Assembly (NCBI GenBank): GCA_027347545.1
Contig: DAIEQT010000187.1
Location: forward strand, 1-22,659
Source: Ignavibacteria bacterium
Lineage (GTDB): Bacteria; Bacteroidota; Ignavibacteria; Ignavibacteriales; Melioribacteraceae
Reading direction: 5' to 3'
DNA: 22,659 nt
This document shows positions 7,469-14,787 of this stretch, in pieces; the first letter of the stretch is position 1; each line of letters opens with the position of its first letter. The position numbers were made by a program, and so were the translations under genes. The notes beneath the pieces are model-generated. The model was given only the letters and a program-made list of their open reading frames with translations. It had not been told where the DNA came from and did not search any database.

Positions 7469-8620
7469 ATGGGATTCTCATTATTAATCTTTGCATTCAT
7501 AATATTCATTATTGCAGACGTAGTTATTCGCTATGCAATCAAAACGATGAATGATAGAAAGTTACGCAAAGAACGCGAAACAATTCTTCACGAAAGCATT
7601 ACAGTCGATTTTTCAACAGAAGCTAAATCACGTAAACGTGCTGAAGTGCCAAATCCTAAAGCAAAAATTCTTTGTGTTGACGACGAAGACATAATTCTTG
7701 ACAGCTTTAGAAAAATTCTTGTGCTCGATGGTTACTCTGTTGATACAGTCAATTCCGGACCGGAAGCTTTTAATCTTATCAAGACTAATCATTATGATTT
7801 TCTTTTTACAGATTTGAAGATGCCGGATATGTCAGGAACTGAAGTAGCTAAGACGGTTAAATATTTGAGACCGGATATAGATGTTGTAATCATCACCGGT
7901 TATGCAACTATAGAAACCGCTGTAGAATGTATGAAATATGGTGCTATGGATTACGTTCAGAAACCATTTACTGAAGATGAACTTCTTGAATTCACTAAAA
8001 AATCTTTGGTAAAGAGATTAGATAGAATTCACAAACAATTAAAACCCCGCGTTCATATCACACACCTTTCTGAAACAGAAAAACTAAGTGTTGGCGAGTT
8101 TGCAATTCCTGGCGGAGTTTTTATTTCTGAAGGACACACTTGGGCTTCTGTTGGGCAAGATGGAACAGTTAGAATCGGTATTGATGATTTCGCCAAGAAG
8201 CTCATCGGAAAGATTGATGACATTTCCTTCCCAAATCTTGGTATGAATATTCAAAAAGGTCAACCGCTTTTCAGCATCAAGCAAGGGAAGAAAATTACGC
8301 ACTTCAATTCCCCGGTTAGCGGGCTAGTTTCCAAGCTAAACCAAGATTTGCGAGATGATTTGCACACTTTAGAATATTCACCTTACGAAAAAAACTGGTT
8401 CTGCACAGTAGATGCTGAGAAACTTGATACTGAACTCGCAGAGTTAAAAATTGGACGCAACGCAGTCACTTATTACCAGGAAGAAATTGACCGCTTTGTC
8501 AAGCAAATGAAAGAACTTTTGAAAGATGATAAGGGCAGCGATGAAATTTACTGGGGACAGATAGAAAAGCTTGAAGAGAAGGATTGGTATTACATAACAG
8601 GCGAATTTTTCAAGAAATAG
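7469..8620 (+). CDS. Membrane-anchored response regulator with a GcvH-like domain retaining the lipoyl lysine position
   Basis: A 383-residue protein with a clear AAGGAG ribosome site. Residues 3-21 form an N-terminal membrane helix, unusual for a receiver protein. A basic linker leads to the receiver (65-185), with D71/D72, phosphoacceptor D115, T143 and K165. Residues 205-315 are GcvH-like: GHTWASVGQDGTVRIGIDDFA, then FPNLGMNIQKGQPLFSIK and FNSPVSGLVSKLN. K274 sits seven residues before the SPVSG serine, matching the lipoylated lysine of GcvH by ungapped count. A helical, charged tail follows. There is no DNA-binding output. It is the last gene of the operon; a terminator follows 127 bases downstream. 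It may be a membrane-tethered phospho- and redox-switch acting on the electron-transfer complex. That is inference; the domain order is direct. Confidence 0.88.
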   Translation: MGFSLLIFAFIIFIIADVVIRYAIKTMNDRKLRKERETILHESITVDFSTEAKSRKRAEVPNPKAKILCVDDEDIILDSFRKILVLDGYSVDTVNSGPEAFNLIKTNHYDFLFTDLKMPDMSGTEVAKTVKYLRPDIDVVIITGYATIETAVECMKYGAMDYVQKPFTEDELLEFTKKSLVKRLDRIHKQLKPRVHITHLSETEKLSVGEFAIPGGVFISEGHTWASVGQDGTVRIGIDDFAKKLIGKIDDISFPNLGMNIQKGQPLFSIKQGKKITHFNSPVSGLVSKLNQDLRDDLHTLEYSPYEKNWFCTVDAEKLDTELAELKIGRNAVTYYQEEIDRFVKQMKELLKDDKGSDEIYWGQIEKLEEKDWYYITGEFFKK

Positions 8621-8746
8621 CGGTTAGCAAATTTCTTATTAAGTGGGCGTTTGCATCTAAATACTGAACTAAATATTTTGTGAGAGGACATTCAAGTCTT
8701 TTATCTGTTTTTGTATTAATAGTGTAAATTTTAGGAAAAATACTGA

Positions 8747-8777
8747 GAAGGGATTTTAATGAATCCCTTCATTTTTT
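8747..8777 (+). terminator. Rho-independent terminator ending the first operon
   Basis: GAAGGGATT (8747-8755) pairs perfectly with AATCCCTTC (8762-8770) around a six-base loop and is followed by ATTTTTTG. It lies 127 bases after the regulator stop. The rest of 8621-8855 shows no gene. A promoter for the next operon is expected after the hairpin, but I find no convincing -35/-10 pair there. Confidence 0.8.
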
Positions 8778-8855
8778 GATAAAATTGTCCCATTTTCAAC
8801 CGATAATAAATGGCTTTAATCGTTATTTAATCTTGCAGTTTCAAAAAGGAATAGG

Positions 8856-10805
8856 ATGAAGAAATTCTTATTGCTTCTACTCTTGGGCTCAATAGTATTC
8901 GCTCAAAGTAAAGATGATCAAGTTTGTCTCGACTGTCACAATGATAAAACATTAACCACTACTAGAAACGGAAAAGAAGTTTCTCTATTTGTGAATGGAA
9001 AGAGTTTTGCTGGATCTGCCCACGAAGAAATTAGTTGTACCGGCTGCCATTCGGATGTTGATCCTTCCAACCTTCCTCACGAAGAAAAATTACAAAAAGT
9101 TAGTTGCGCTACTTGCCATGAACAACCCGTTGCTCATTACGAAAGAAGTTTGCACGGACAAGCATTTAAGAAAGGAAAATCATTAGCGCCAACTTGCGCC
9201 TCTTGTCACGGCAAGCACGATATACTTAGTTCGAAAAATACCAGAGCAAAAACCTATGTAATGAACATTCCATCTCTATGCGGTCAATGCCATAAAGATG
9301 GAACACCTGTTTCCGGTTTATCCACCGTTTCGGAAAGAAAAGTTTTAAATGAATATTCTGAATCAATTCACGGCGAAGGATTATTTAAGAGAGGTTTGAT
9401 TGTAACCGCAGTTTGTACAAGTTGCCACACTTCGCACGATATCTTACCTCACGAAAATCAATTTTCATCTATTAATAGAAATAACATTGTTAAAACTTGC
9501 TTGCAGTGTCACCGCCAAATAGAAACTGTACACCAAAAAGTAATTAACGGAAAGCTTTGGGAAAATCAACCACATAAAGTACCGGTTTGTATAGAATGCC
9601 ACGCTCCGCACAAAGTACGCAGAGTTTTTTATAACGATAGTTACCCTGACGATATGTGTATGAAATGCCACTCCAACAAAGATTTATATAAAGTAGTAGA
9701 TGGCAAAAAAATTTCTCTCTTTGTCAACTTAACTGAATTCAAAGGCTCGGTACATACTGTTAATAATTGTGTTAAGTGCCATACAAATGTTAACCAGGCT
9801 AAAAACCCGGTTTGTAAAACCAGCGGCAAAGTTGATTGCTCTATATGCCATCAATCGCAAGTTGAAGATTACAATATCAGCATACATGGTCAAAAACATT
9901 ATGGTGGAGATACCAATGCCCCATATTGCAGCGATTGCCACAGCACTCACAATGTTCAATCAAAGAAAGCGGTTAACTCTCCAACTTTTGCTAGAAATGT
10001 ACCGGAACTTTGCGGACGCTGTCACCGTGAAGGTAAAAATATTGGCTTAGCTATAGATGAACACAATAATGGCATTGTTGCAAGCTACAGAGAAAGTATT
10101 CACGGAAAGGGTTTATTGCAAAGCGGTTTAATGGTAACAGCTACTTGCGTTGATTGCCACTCAAGCCACAGAGAGTTACCATTTAAGGATTCGCGCTCTA
10201 CAGTTAACAAGAATAACATTGCAGCAACTTGCGCTCAATGTCACTTAGGTATCTACGAAAAGTTTAAGCAAAGCATTCACAGTCCAACTGTTACAAAGAC
10301 AGATAAAAAACTTCCTACATGCAACGATTGCCACTTCTCACACGAAATCGGTCGAGTTGATAAACAGGATTTTCGTCAAGGAATTATACAGCAATTCGGT
10401 AAATGCCATGAAGAGGTTTCCGAAACTTATTTTGATACTTTCCATGGTAAGGTAACAAAGCTTGGATCTACTGGCGCAGCTAAATGCTATGACTGCCACG
10501 GTTCGCACGAAATTCTCCCCTCAACTAATCCGAAATCAACTCTAAGCAGAAATAAGATTATAGAGACTTGCCAAAAATGTCATCCGAATTCCAATAGAAA
10601 ATTTGTGGGTTACTTAACTCACGCAACTCATCACGATAAAGAACGGTATCCATATTTATTCTATACATTCTGGGCAATGGTTACACTTTTAACCGGAACA
10701 TTTATATTCTTTGGCATTCATACAATTTTGTGGTTCCCAAGAGCAATGAAAGAAAGAAAACGTCTTAGAGAAAAAATAAAGGAAAGCGAAGAAACTCATG
10801 AGTGA
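8856..10805 (+). CDS. Membrane-anchored 18-heme c-type cytochrome built from tandem 8-heme repeats
   Basis: A 649-residue exported cytochrome with a signal peptide (1-16) and one C-terminal membrane helix (about 602-625) followed by a basic cytoplasmic tail. I count 18 CXXCH motifs. Residues 24-267 and 268-513 are a tandem duplication of an eight-heme unit; both contain SLFVN..F.GS.H, Y.ESIHG.GL...GL.VTA.C..CH and N.NNI..TC.QCH. A third, partial unit starts at 514, where the expected CXXCH reads FGKCH, so one heme site is lost. The next gene overlaps by eight bases and encodes a cytochrome b. The pair therefore looks like a split quinol-cytochrome c module: heme b in the membrane passes electrons to the periplasmic heme wire. 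This resembles Geobacter CbcL-type complexes in principle; orthology is not claimed. Confidence 0.92.
   Translation: MKKFLLLLLLGSIVFAQSKDDQVCLDCHNDKTLTTTRNGKEVSLFVNGKSFAGSAHEEISCTGCHSDVDPSNLPHEEKLQKVSCATCHEQPVAHYERSLHGQAFKKGKSLAPTCASCHGKHDILSSKNTRAKTYVMNIPSLCGQCHKDGTPVSGLSTVSERKVLNEYSESIHGEGLFKRGLIVTAVCTSCHTSHDILPHENQFSSINRNNIVKTCLQCHRQIETVHQKVINGKLWENQPHKVPVCIECHAPHKVRRVFYNDSYPDDMCMKCHSNKDLYKVVDGKKISLFVNLTEFKGSVHTVNNCVKCHTNVNQAKNPVCKTSGKVDCSICHQSQVEDYNISIHGQKHYGGDTNAPYCSDCHSTHNVQSKKAVNSPTFARNVPELCGRCHREGKNIGLAIDEHNNGIVASYRESIHGKGLLQSGLMVTATCVDCHSSHRELPFKDSRSTVNKNNIAATCAQCHLGIYEKFKQSIHSPTVTKTDKKLPTCNDCHFSHEIGRVDKQDFRQGIIQQFGKCHEEVSETYFDTFHGKVTKLGSTGAAKCYDCHGSHEILPSTNPKSTLSRNKIIETCQKCHPNSNRKFVGYLTHATHHDKERYPYLFYTFWAMVTLLTGTFIFFGIHTILWFPRAMKERKRLREKIKESEETHE
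8925..9656 (+). repeat. Eight-heme unit, copy A, of the 18-heme cytochrome
   Basis: Codons 24-267 carry eight CXXCH motifs in the same order and spacing as copy B, with matching landmarks SLFVN, SIHGEGL and NRNNI. Confidence 0.8.
9657..10394 (+). repeat. Eight-heme unit, copy B, of the 18-heme cytochrome
   Basis: Codons 268-513 repeat copy A with landmarks SLFVN, SIHGKGL and NKNNI. The period is about 244-246 residues, so the next unit should begin at residue 514, exactly where FGKCH lies. Confidence 0.8.
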
Positions 10806-11646
10806 AAATACACCTAAAGGAAAATATTACGAGCGGTTTGATTCCTACTCGCGGTTTTTGCATCTGCTGATTATTACTAGTTTTATTTCACTGGCAATTA
10901 CGGGAATGATAATTAAATTTTCCGGTGTAGGAATTTTTCAATTTCTCTCTGAACTGCTTGGCGGTTATGCTGTAACCGGATTCATTCACAGAGCAGCGGC
11001 AGTTGTAACATTTATTTATTTCGGTTTGCATATATTCTATCTGCTAAGAAAGAAAAAACAGAAGAAGTTTTCATTCACCTACTTCTTTCAAGGTGAAAAC
11101 TCGCTGGTACCAAACAAAAGAGACTTGCAGGAGCTTATTCAAACAACCAAGTGGTTTGTTGGCAAAGCACCCAGACCAGAATACGGGCGCTGGACCTACT
11201 GGGAAAAATTCGATTATTGGGCTGTGTTTTGGGGTGTTGCTGTAATTGGCTTTAGCGGTTTGCTTCTTTGGTTTCCGGAATTTTTTACAAGCCTTGGATT
11301 ACCAGGCTGGTTGATAAATGTTGCTACTATTATACACAGCGATGAAGCTTTGCTCGCTGTTGGATTCATCTTTACTTATCATTTTTTTAATACTCATTTC
11401 CGCCCGGATAAATTTCCTATGGATACAGTTATTTTCACCGGCAAAGTTCATATTGATGAGTTAAAAGAAGATAGACCTCGTGAGTATGAACAAATAATGC
11501 AAAATGAAGAACTACAACAAAAATTTGGCGATGCGCCGCCGGAACTCTTGGTAAAGGCTGCTAGAATTTTTGGTTTTACTGCTTTAACACTTGGAATAGG
11601 TTTGGTTTTACTGATCATTTATTCAATGATCTTCTTGTATCAATAA
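10798..11646 (+). CDS. Cytochrome b subunit (hydrogenase-type / b561-like) paired with the 18-heme cytochrome
   Basis: A 282-residue integral membrane protein with five probable helices, at about 20-40, 59-82, 139-158, 171-196 and 257-280. Candidate heme b ligands are H22, H64, H78, H180, H195 and H200. The fold resembles the HyaC/HydB-type cytochrome b family. It starts eight bases inside the preceding gene, so the two are translated together and probably form one complex oxidising quinol. Its sequence parallels the C-terminal half of the next gene: YWAVFWG...LLLWFP against YWALIWG...FVLWFP, and [10 protein letters not shown] against LIHFYEAILA. All six histidines have counterparts there. 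A cytoplasmic loop (about 205-255) is longer than typical. No hydrogenase genes are present, so a hydrogenase role is unlikely. Confidence 0.88.
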   Translation: MSENTPKGKYYERFDSYSRFLHLLIITSFISLAITGMIIKFSGVGIFQFLSELLGGYAVTGFIHRAAAVVTFIYFGLHIFYLLRKKKQKKFSFTYFFQGENSLVPNKRDLQELIQTTKWFVGKAPRPEYGRWTYWEKFDYWAVFWGVAVIGFSGLLLWFPEFFTSLGLPGWLINVATIIHSDEALLAVGFIFTYHFFNTHFRPDKFPMDTVIFTGKVHIDELKEDRPREYEQIMQNEELQQKFGDAPPELLVKAARIFGFTALTLGIGLVLLIIYSMIFLYQ

Positions 11647-11666
11647 TTTTCCCTATGGAGAAATAA

Positions 11667-14078
11667 ATGTTCTTAAAGAAGTTTTGGTTCTTAGCAACCA
11701 TCTTTCTACTAATAAGCGGAGTTAATTATTTATCTGCTCAGCAATTTAACTGTTTGGATTGCCACGAAAACGTAATTCAGAAATCAGTTCACAACGAAGC
11801 TATTGACTGCCAAAGCTGCCATCAAGATATTGTTGATGAAAGCCACGCAGATAACAAAGACAAAATTAAAAAAGTACAATGCCAGTCTTGCCACGATGAT
11901 AAACTTCAATCAATGCAGAATGATATACACCGCAGACTTAAGGGGAAAGTAAAGAATCCGCCGGATTGCAAAAAATGTCACGGAACTCATGAAGTACAAA
12001 AACCACCGGTAGTTAATACTGTTAAAGCAAAAATGTACTGCAACAAATGCCATACTAGTATGGTAGTAGCAAATAATTATCATGGTACTCTTGTAACAAA
12101 AAATAAATGCTTAAGCTGTCATAAAAATGTTGATACAAAACTTACACTTCCCTCTTCAGTTCACAAAAATTTACAATGCGCAGACTGCCATAATTACATC
12201 TCAAACAATCTTGCTAATCACCCGAAGAATGTAAAAGCTACGCAAAAAGCTGATTGCTACATTTGCCACTCAGAAATCGCAAAAGAACATAGAGAAAGCA
12301 TTCACGGTATTTCGCTTCATGAGGGAATTGATGAAGCTGCAAAGTGCTGGAACTGCCATGGTTCTCACAATATAAAACATGTAAAGAATCCTTCCAGTTT
12401 AGTTTACCCTAAAAATTTGGCAAGCACTTGCGGCAAATGCCACGATGATCCAAAGTTAGTTAAGAAATTCGGCTTCGGTATTAAGAATCCTGGATTTATG
12501 TACGAGCATTCTGTTCATGGTAAACTCGTTCAAAAAGGTAAACTTGATGCTGCAAACTGCAGCTTATGCCACGGTACACATGATATTAAAAACCGTGTCC
12601 AGCAAGGAAGTAAAATTTCTTCGTTTAATGTTCCGCAAACTTGTGGTCAGTGCCATCAAAAGATAGCTGAAGAGTTTGAAACTTCAATTCACTGGATACG
12701 CGCAAAAAAAGGTGTTAGAGAATCCCCGGTTTGCAACGACTGCCATAACGAGCATAGCATTGAAGCAGTTAGTACCGTTGATAAAAAAACAGAAGCTAAG
12801 TTAATGCAGGAGAAGACTTGCATTGTTTGCCATACTAATCCGCGCATAGCTGAAAGATATGGCGTAGAGGCTGGCAACGTAAAACAATACCAAGATAGTT
12901 ACCACGGCTTAGCTGTGATGCGCGGCGATAAAGACGCGGCCATGTGTGTAGATTGCCATAGCGTGCATTCAATCTTGCCTAAGTCTCATCCGTCGTCAAC
13001 CATTAATCAGGCGAACGTAACTGCAACATGTAAAAAATGCCACGCTGATGCAACAGAAACATTCTCAAAAAGTTATTCGCATAAAACTCAAGATAAGCAA
13101 GCATCAAAGATTGAAGACATAGTAGCTAACTTGTATTTCTGGTTAATCGTTTCAGTAATTGGCAGTATGATTCTTCATAACCTTCTAATTTTCTTATACG
13201 AGTTAAAGAAAAAACGCAAACAAGGCGAAAATGAAATCACTATTCCAAGATTTACCAAGAACGAAGTTGTCCAACATTTACTTTTACTCACTTCATTTAT
13301 CCTCTTGGCAATTACCGGTTTTGCATTAAAATATTCCGAGAGTTGGTGGGCAGAAATGCTTCACGCTTTAGGCTTATCTGAAACTGCAAGACAATACACG
13401 CACAGAATTTGTGCTGTTGTAATGATTGCTACCGGCATTTATCATGTTGGTTATTTATTCTTTACAGCAAGAGGAAGAGATGTGTTGTATAACCTACTTC
13501 CTAAGTTCAGCGATTTGCTTGAAGCTAGAGATAACATACTCTACTACTTACGACTCAAAAAAGATAAGCCGCAATTTGACAAATACGATTATGCAGAAAA
13601 AGCTGAGTACTGGGCTTTGATTTGGGGAACAATTGTAATGGGCGCAACCGGTTTTGTTCTTTGGTTCCCTACTGTTGTTGGCGATTGGGCTCCGGTTTGG
13701 TTAATCAAAGTAAGTGAGTTAATACATTTTTACGAGGCTATTTTAGCAACGCTTGCAATTGTAGTTTGGCATTGGTTCTTTGTAATCTTTCATCCGCATG
13801 AATACCCAATGAGCCTAACTTGGATGGATGGTAAAATGTCTTTGCACAATTACCGCCACCATCATGAAAAACATTTTAGAAGAGTTATTCTGGAATGGAA
13901 GGAATATAAATCCGGCACGCGCGATAAGAAGAAAGTAAGTAATGCAACATTCTTATTTACATCTGCTTTAGAAAAGAGCGGATTAAATCCGGACATTATA
14001 ATTCAGCACGAAATTGATAACGATTACGAGCTGAGAATTTGGCTGGAGCAAAAATTAGAGCCATCAGTTGAAAAGTAA
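11667..14078 (+). CDS. 16-heme cytochrome c fused to a cytochrome b membrane domain (CbcL-like architecture)
   Basis: An 803-residue protein with a signal peptide (1-24) and 16 CXXCH motifs between residues 29 and 459. A membrane helix follows at about 486-511, then a multi-helix cytochrome b domain (530-715). Heme b candidates are H537, H579, H593, H687, H702 and H709. The heme region uses the same local motif as the 18-heme protein (SIHG...A.C..CHGSH...TC.KCH), so the two are relatives. Joining periplasmic multiheme c and membrane heme b in one chain is the architecture of Geobacter CbcL, an inner-membrane quinol oxidase used in metal respiration. CbcL has fewer hemes, so this is an analogue, not a proven orthologue. 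The cytoplasmic tail after residue 720 contains a His-rich patch (YRHHHEKHF, 729-737) and about 65 charged residues of unknown role. Confidence 0.9.
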   Translation: MFLKKFWFLATIFLLISGVNYLSAQQFNCLDCHENVIQKSVHNEAIDCQSCHQDIVDESHADNKDKIKKVQCQSCHDDKLQSMQNDIHRRLKGKVKNPPDCKKCHGTHEVQKPPVVNTVKAKMYCNKCHTSMVVANNYHGTLVTKNKCLSCHKNVDTKLTLPSSVHKNLQCADCHNYISNNLANHPKNVKATQKADCYICHSEIAKEHRESIHGISLHEGIDEAAKCWNCHGSHNIKHVKNPSSLVYPKNLASTCGKCHDDPKLVKKFGFGIKNPGFMYEHSVHGKLVQKGKLDAANCSLCHGTHDIKNRVQQGSKISSFNVPQTCGQCHQKIAEEFETSIHWIRAKKGVRESPVCNDCHNEHSIEAVSTVDKKTEAKLMQEKTCIVCHTNPRIAERYGVEAGNVKQYQDSYHGLAVMRGDKDAAMCVDCHSVHSILPKSHPSSTINQANVTATCKKCHADATETFSKSYSHKTQDKQASKIEDIVANLYFWLIVSVIGSMILHNLLIFLYELKKKRKQGENEITIPRFTKNEVVQHLLLLTSFILLAITGFALKYSESWWAEMLHALGLSETARQYTHRICAVVMIATGIYHVGYLFFTARGRDVLYNLLPKFSDLLEARDNILYYLRLKKDKPQFDKYDYAEKAEYWALIWGTIVMGATGFVLWFPTVVGDWAPVWLIKVSELIHFYEAILATLAIVVWHWFFVIFHPHEYPMSLTWMDGKMSLHNYRHHHEKHFRRVILEWKEYKSGTRDKKKVSNATFLFTSALEKSGLNPDIIIQHEIDNDYELRIWLEQKLEPSVEK

Positions 14079-14116
14079 AATAAGTGTAAAATTTTAGTTA
14101 GCGAGTCAAAGAAAAG

Positions 14117-14145
14117 TTGTTAATTAGAGCCAATTCGGCTATATT
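14117..14145 (+). promoter_or_regulatory. Candidate sigma-70 promoter upstream of the tetraheme/porin genes
   Basis: TTGTTA (14117-14122) and TATATT (14140-14145) are separated by exactly 17 bases. A small dyad, AGCC-AATTC-GGCT (14128-14140), occupies the spacer and could be an operator. The 139-base gap after the 16-heme gene has no terminator, so this would be an internal promoter giving the downstream genes separate control. Confidence 0.45.
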
Positions 14146-14217
14146 AAAACAAGAGTTCTACGTTCTTTTATACAGTTAAACCAACTCCAGTTACCTTAAA
14201 ATCCTAAAGGGGGAAAA

Positions 14218-14766
14218 ATGCAAAAGAAGTCAATTGCAATATTTGTTGTGCTTGTAGCAGCATATTTGATTCTACCGGCTACAAGTTTTGCTCAACCTTA
14301 CGGTTACGAAGGCACACAAGTTTGTGGTATGTGCCATAAAACAGAAAAACAAGGTCAGCAATTAAAGATATGGCAAGAAAGCAAACACGCAAAAGCTTTC
14401 GCAACTCTACAGACACCGGAAGCAGATAAAATTGCTGCTGAAAAAGGATTCCAAACTAAAGCAGCAGAAACTAAAGAATGCTTAAAATGCCACGTTTCCG
14501 GACAAGGCGTTGACAAAGCACTTCTTGGCGCAAAATTTAAAATGGAAGATGGCGTACAATGCGAAACTTGCCATGGACCAGGCTCTGCTTATAAATCAAT
14601 GGCAGTAATGAAAAACAAAGAAGAAGCAAAGAAGAAAGGTCTTGTTGTATCGGAAGACAAAGCAAAGTTATGTACAACTTGCCATAATTCTGAAAGCCCG
14701 ACTTTCAAAGAGTTTAAGTTAGAAGAAATGTGGAAAAAAATTGCTCACGACGCTCCGAAAGGTTAA
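14218..14766 (+). CDS. Small periplasmic tetraheme cytochrome (c554-like)
   Basis: A 182-residue protein with a signal peptide (1-25, ending ATSFAQ) and four CXXCH motifs at residues 36, 88, 115 and 152. The third is followed by GPGS. The CHGPGS context and the flanking W..S.HA.AF segment (52-61) are typical of the cytochrome c554 family. A strong AAGGGGGA ribosome site precedes the ATG. Being small and soluble, it is a good candidate for the mobile carrier that moves electrons from the inner-membrane cytochromes across the periplasm to the porin-associated cytochromes encoded just downstream. Another possibility is an enzymatic c554-like role, but no hydroxylamine oxidoreductase gene is nearby. 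The family assignment is fairly firm; the carrier role is inferred from size and position. Confidence 0.85.
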   Translation: MQKKSIAIFVVLVAAYLILPATSFAQPYGYEGTQVCGMCHKTEKQGQQLKIWQESKHAKAFATLQTPEADKIAAEKGFQTKAAETKECLKCHVSGQGVDKALLGAKFKMEDGVQCETCHGPGSAYKSMAVMKNKEEAKKKGLVVSEDKAKLCTTCHNSESPTFKEFKLEEMWKKIAHDAPKG

Positions 14767-14787
14767 TTCTTTCACATGGGATAACAA

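Noticed and set aside
8621..8855. A small RNA or riboswitch in the gap between the two operons
   Set aside because: Only the terminator hairpin stands out; the rest is AT-rich without further stable pairing that I can see.
9769..10050. 93-codon plus-strand frame inside the 18-heme cytochrome
   Set aside because: It lies wholly within a secure heme-motif-bearing gene, reads as a frame shadow and has no ribosome site.
10395..10409. Frameshift in the 18-heme cytochrome as the cause of the missing heme motif
   Set aside because: The frame is intact on both sides with correct repeat spacing, so this is a substitution and not an indel.
10798..11646. Hydrogenase cytochrome b subunit as the functional assignment
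   Set aside because: No hydrogenase structural or maturation genes are present; the eight-base overlap with a multiheme cytochrome points to that partner instead.
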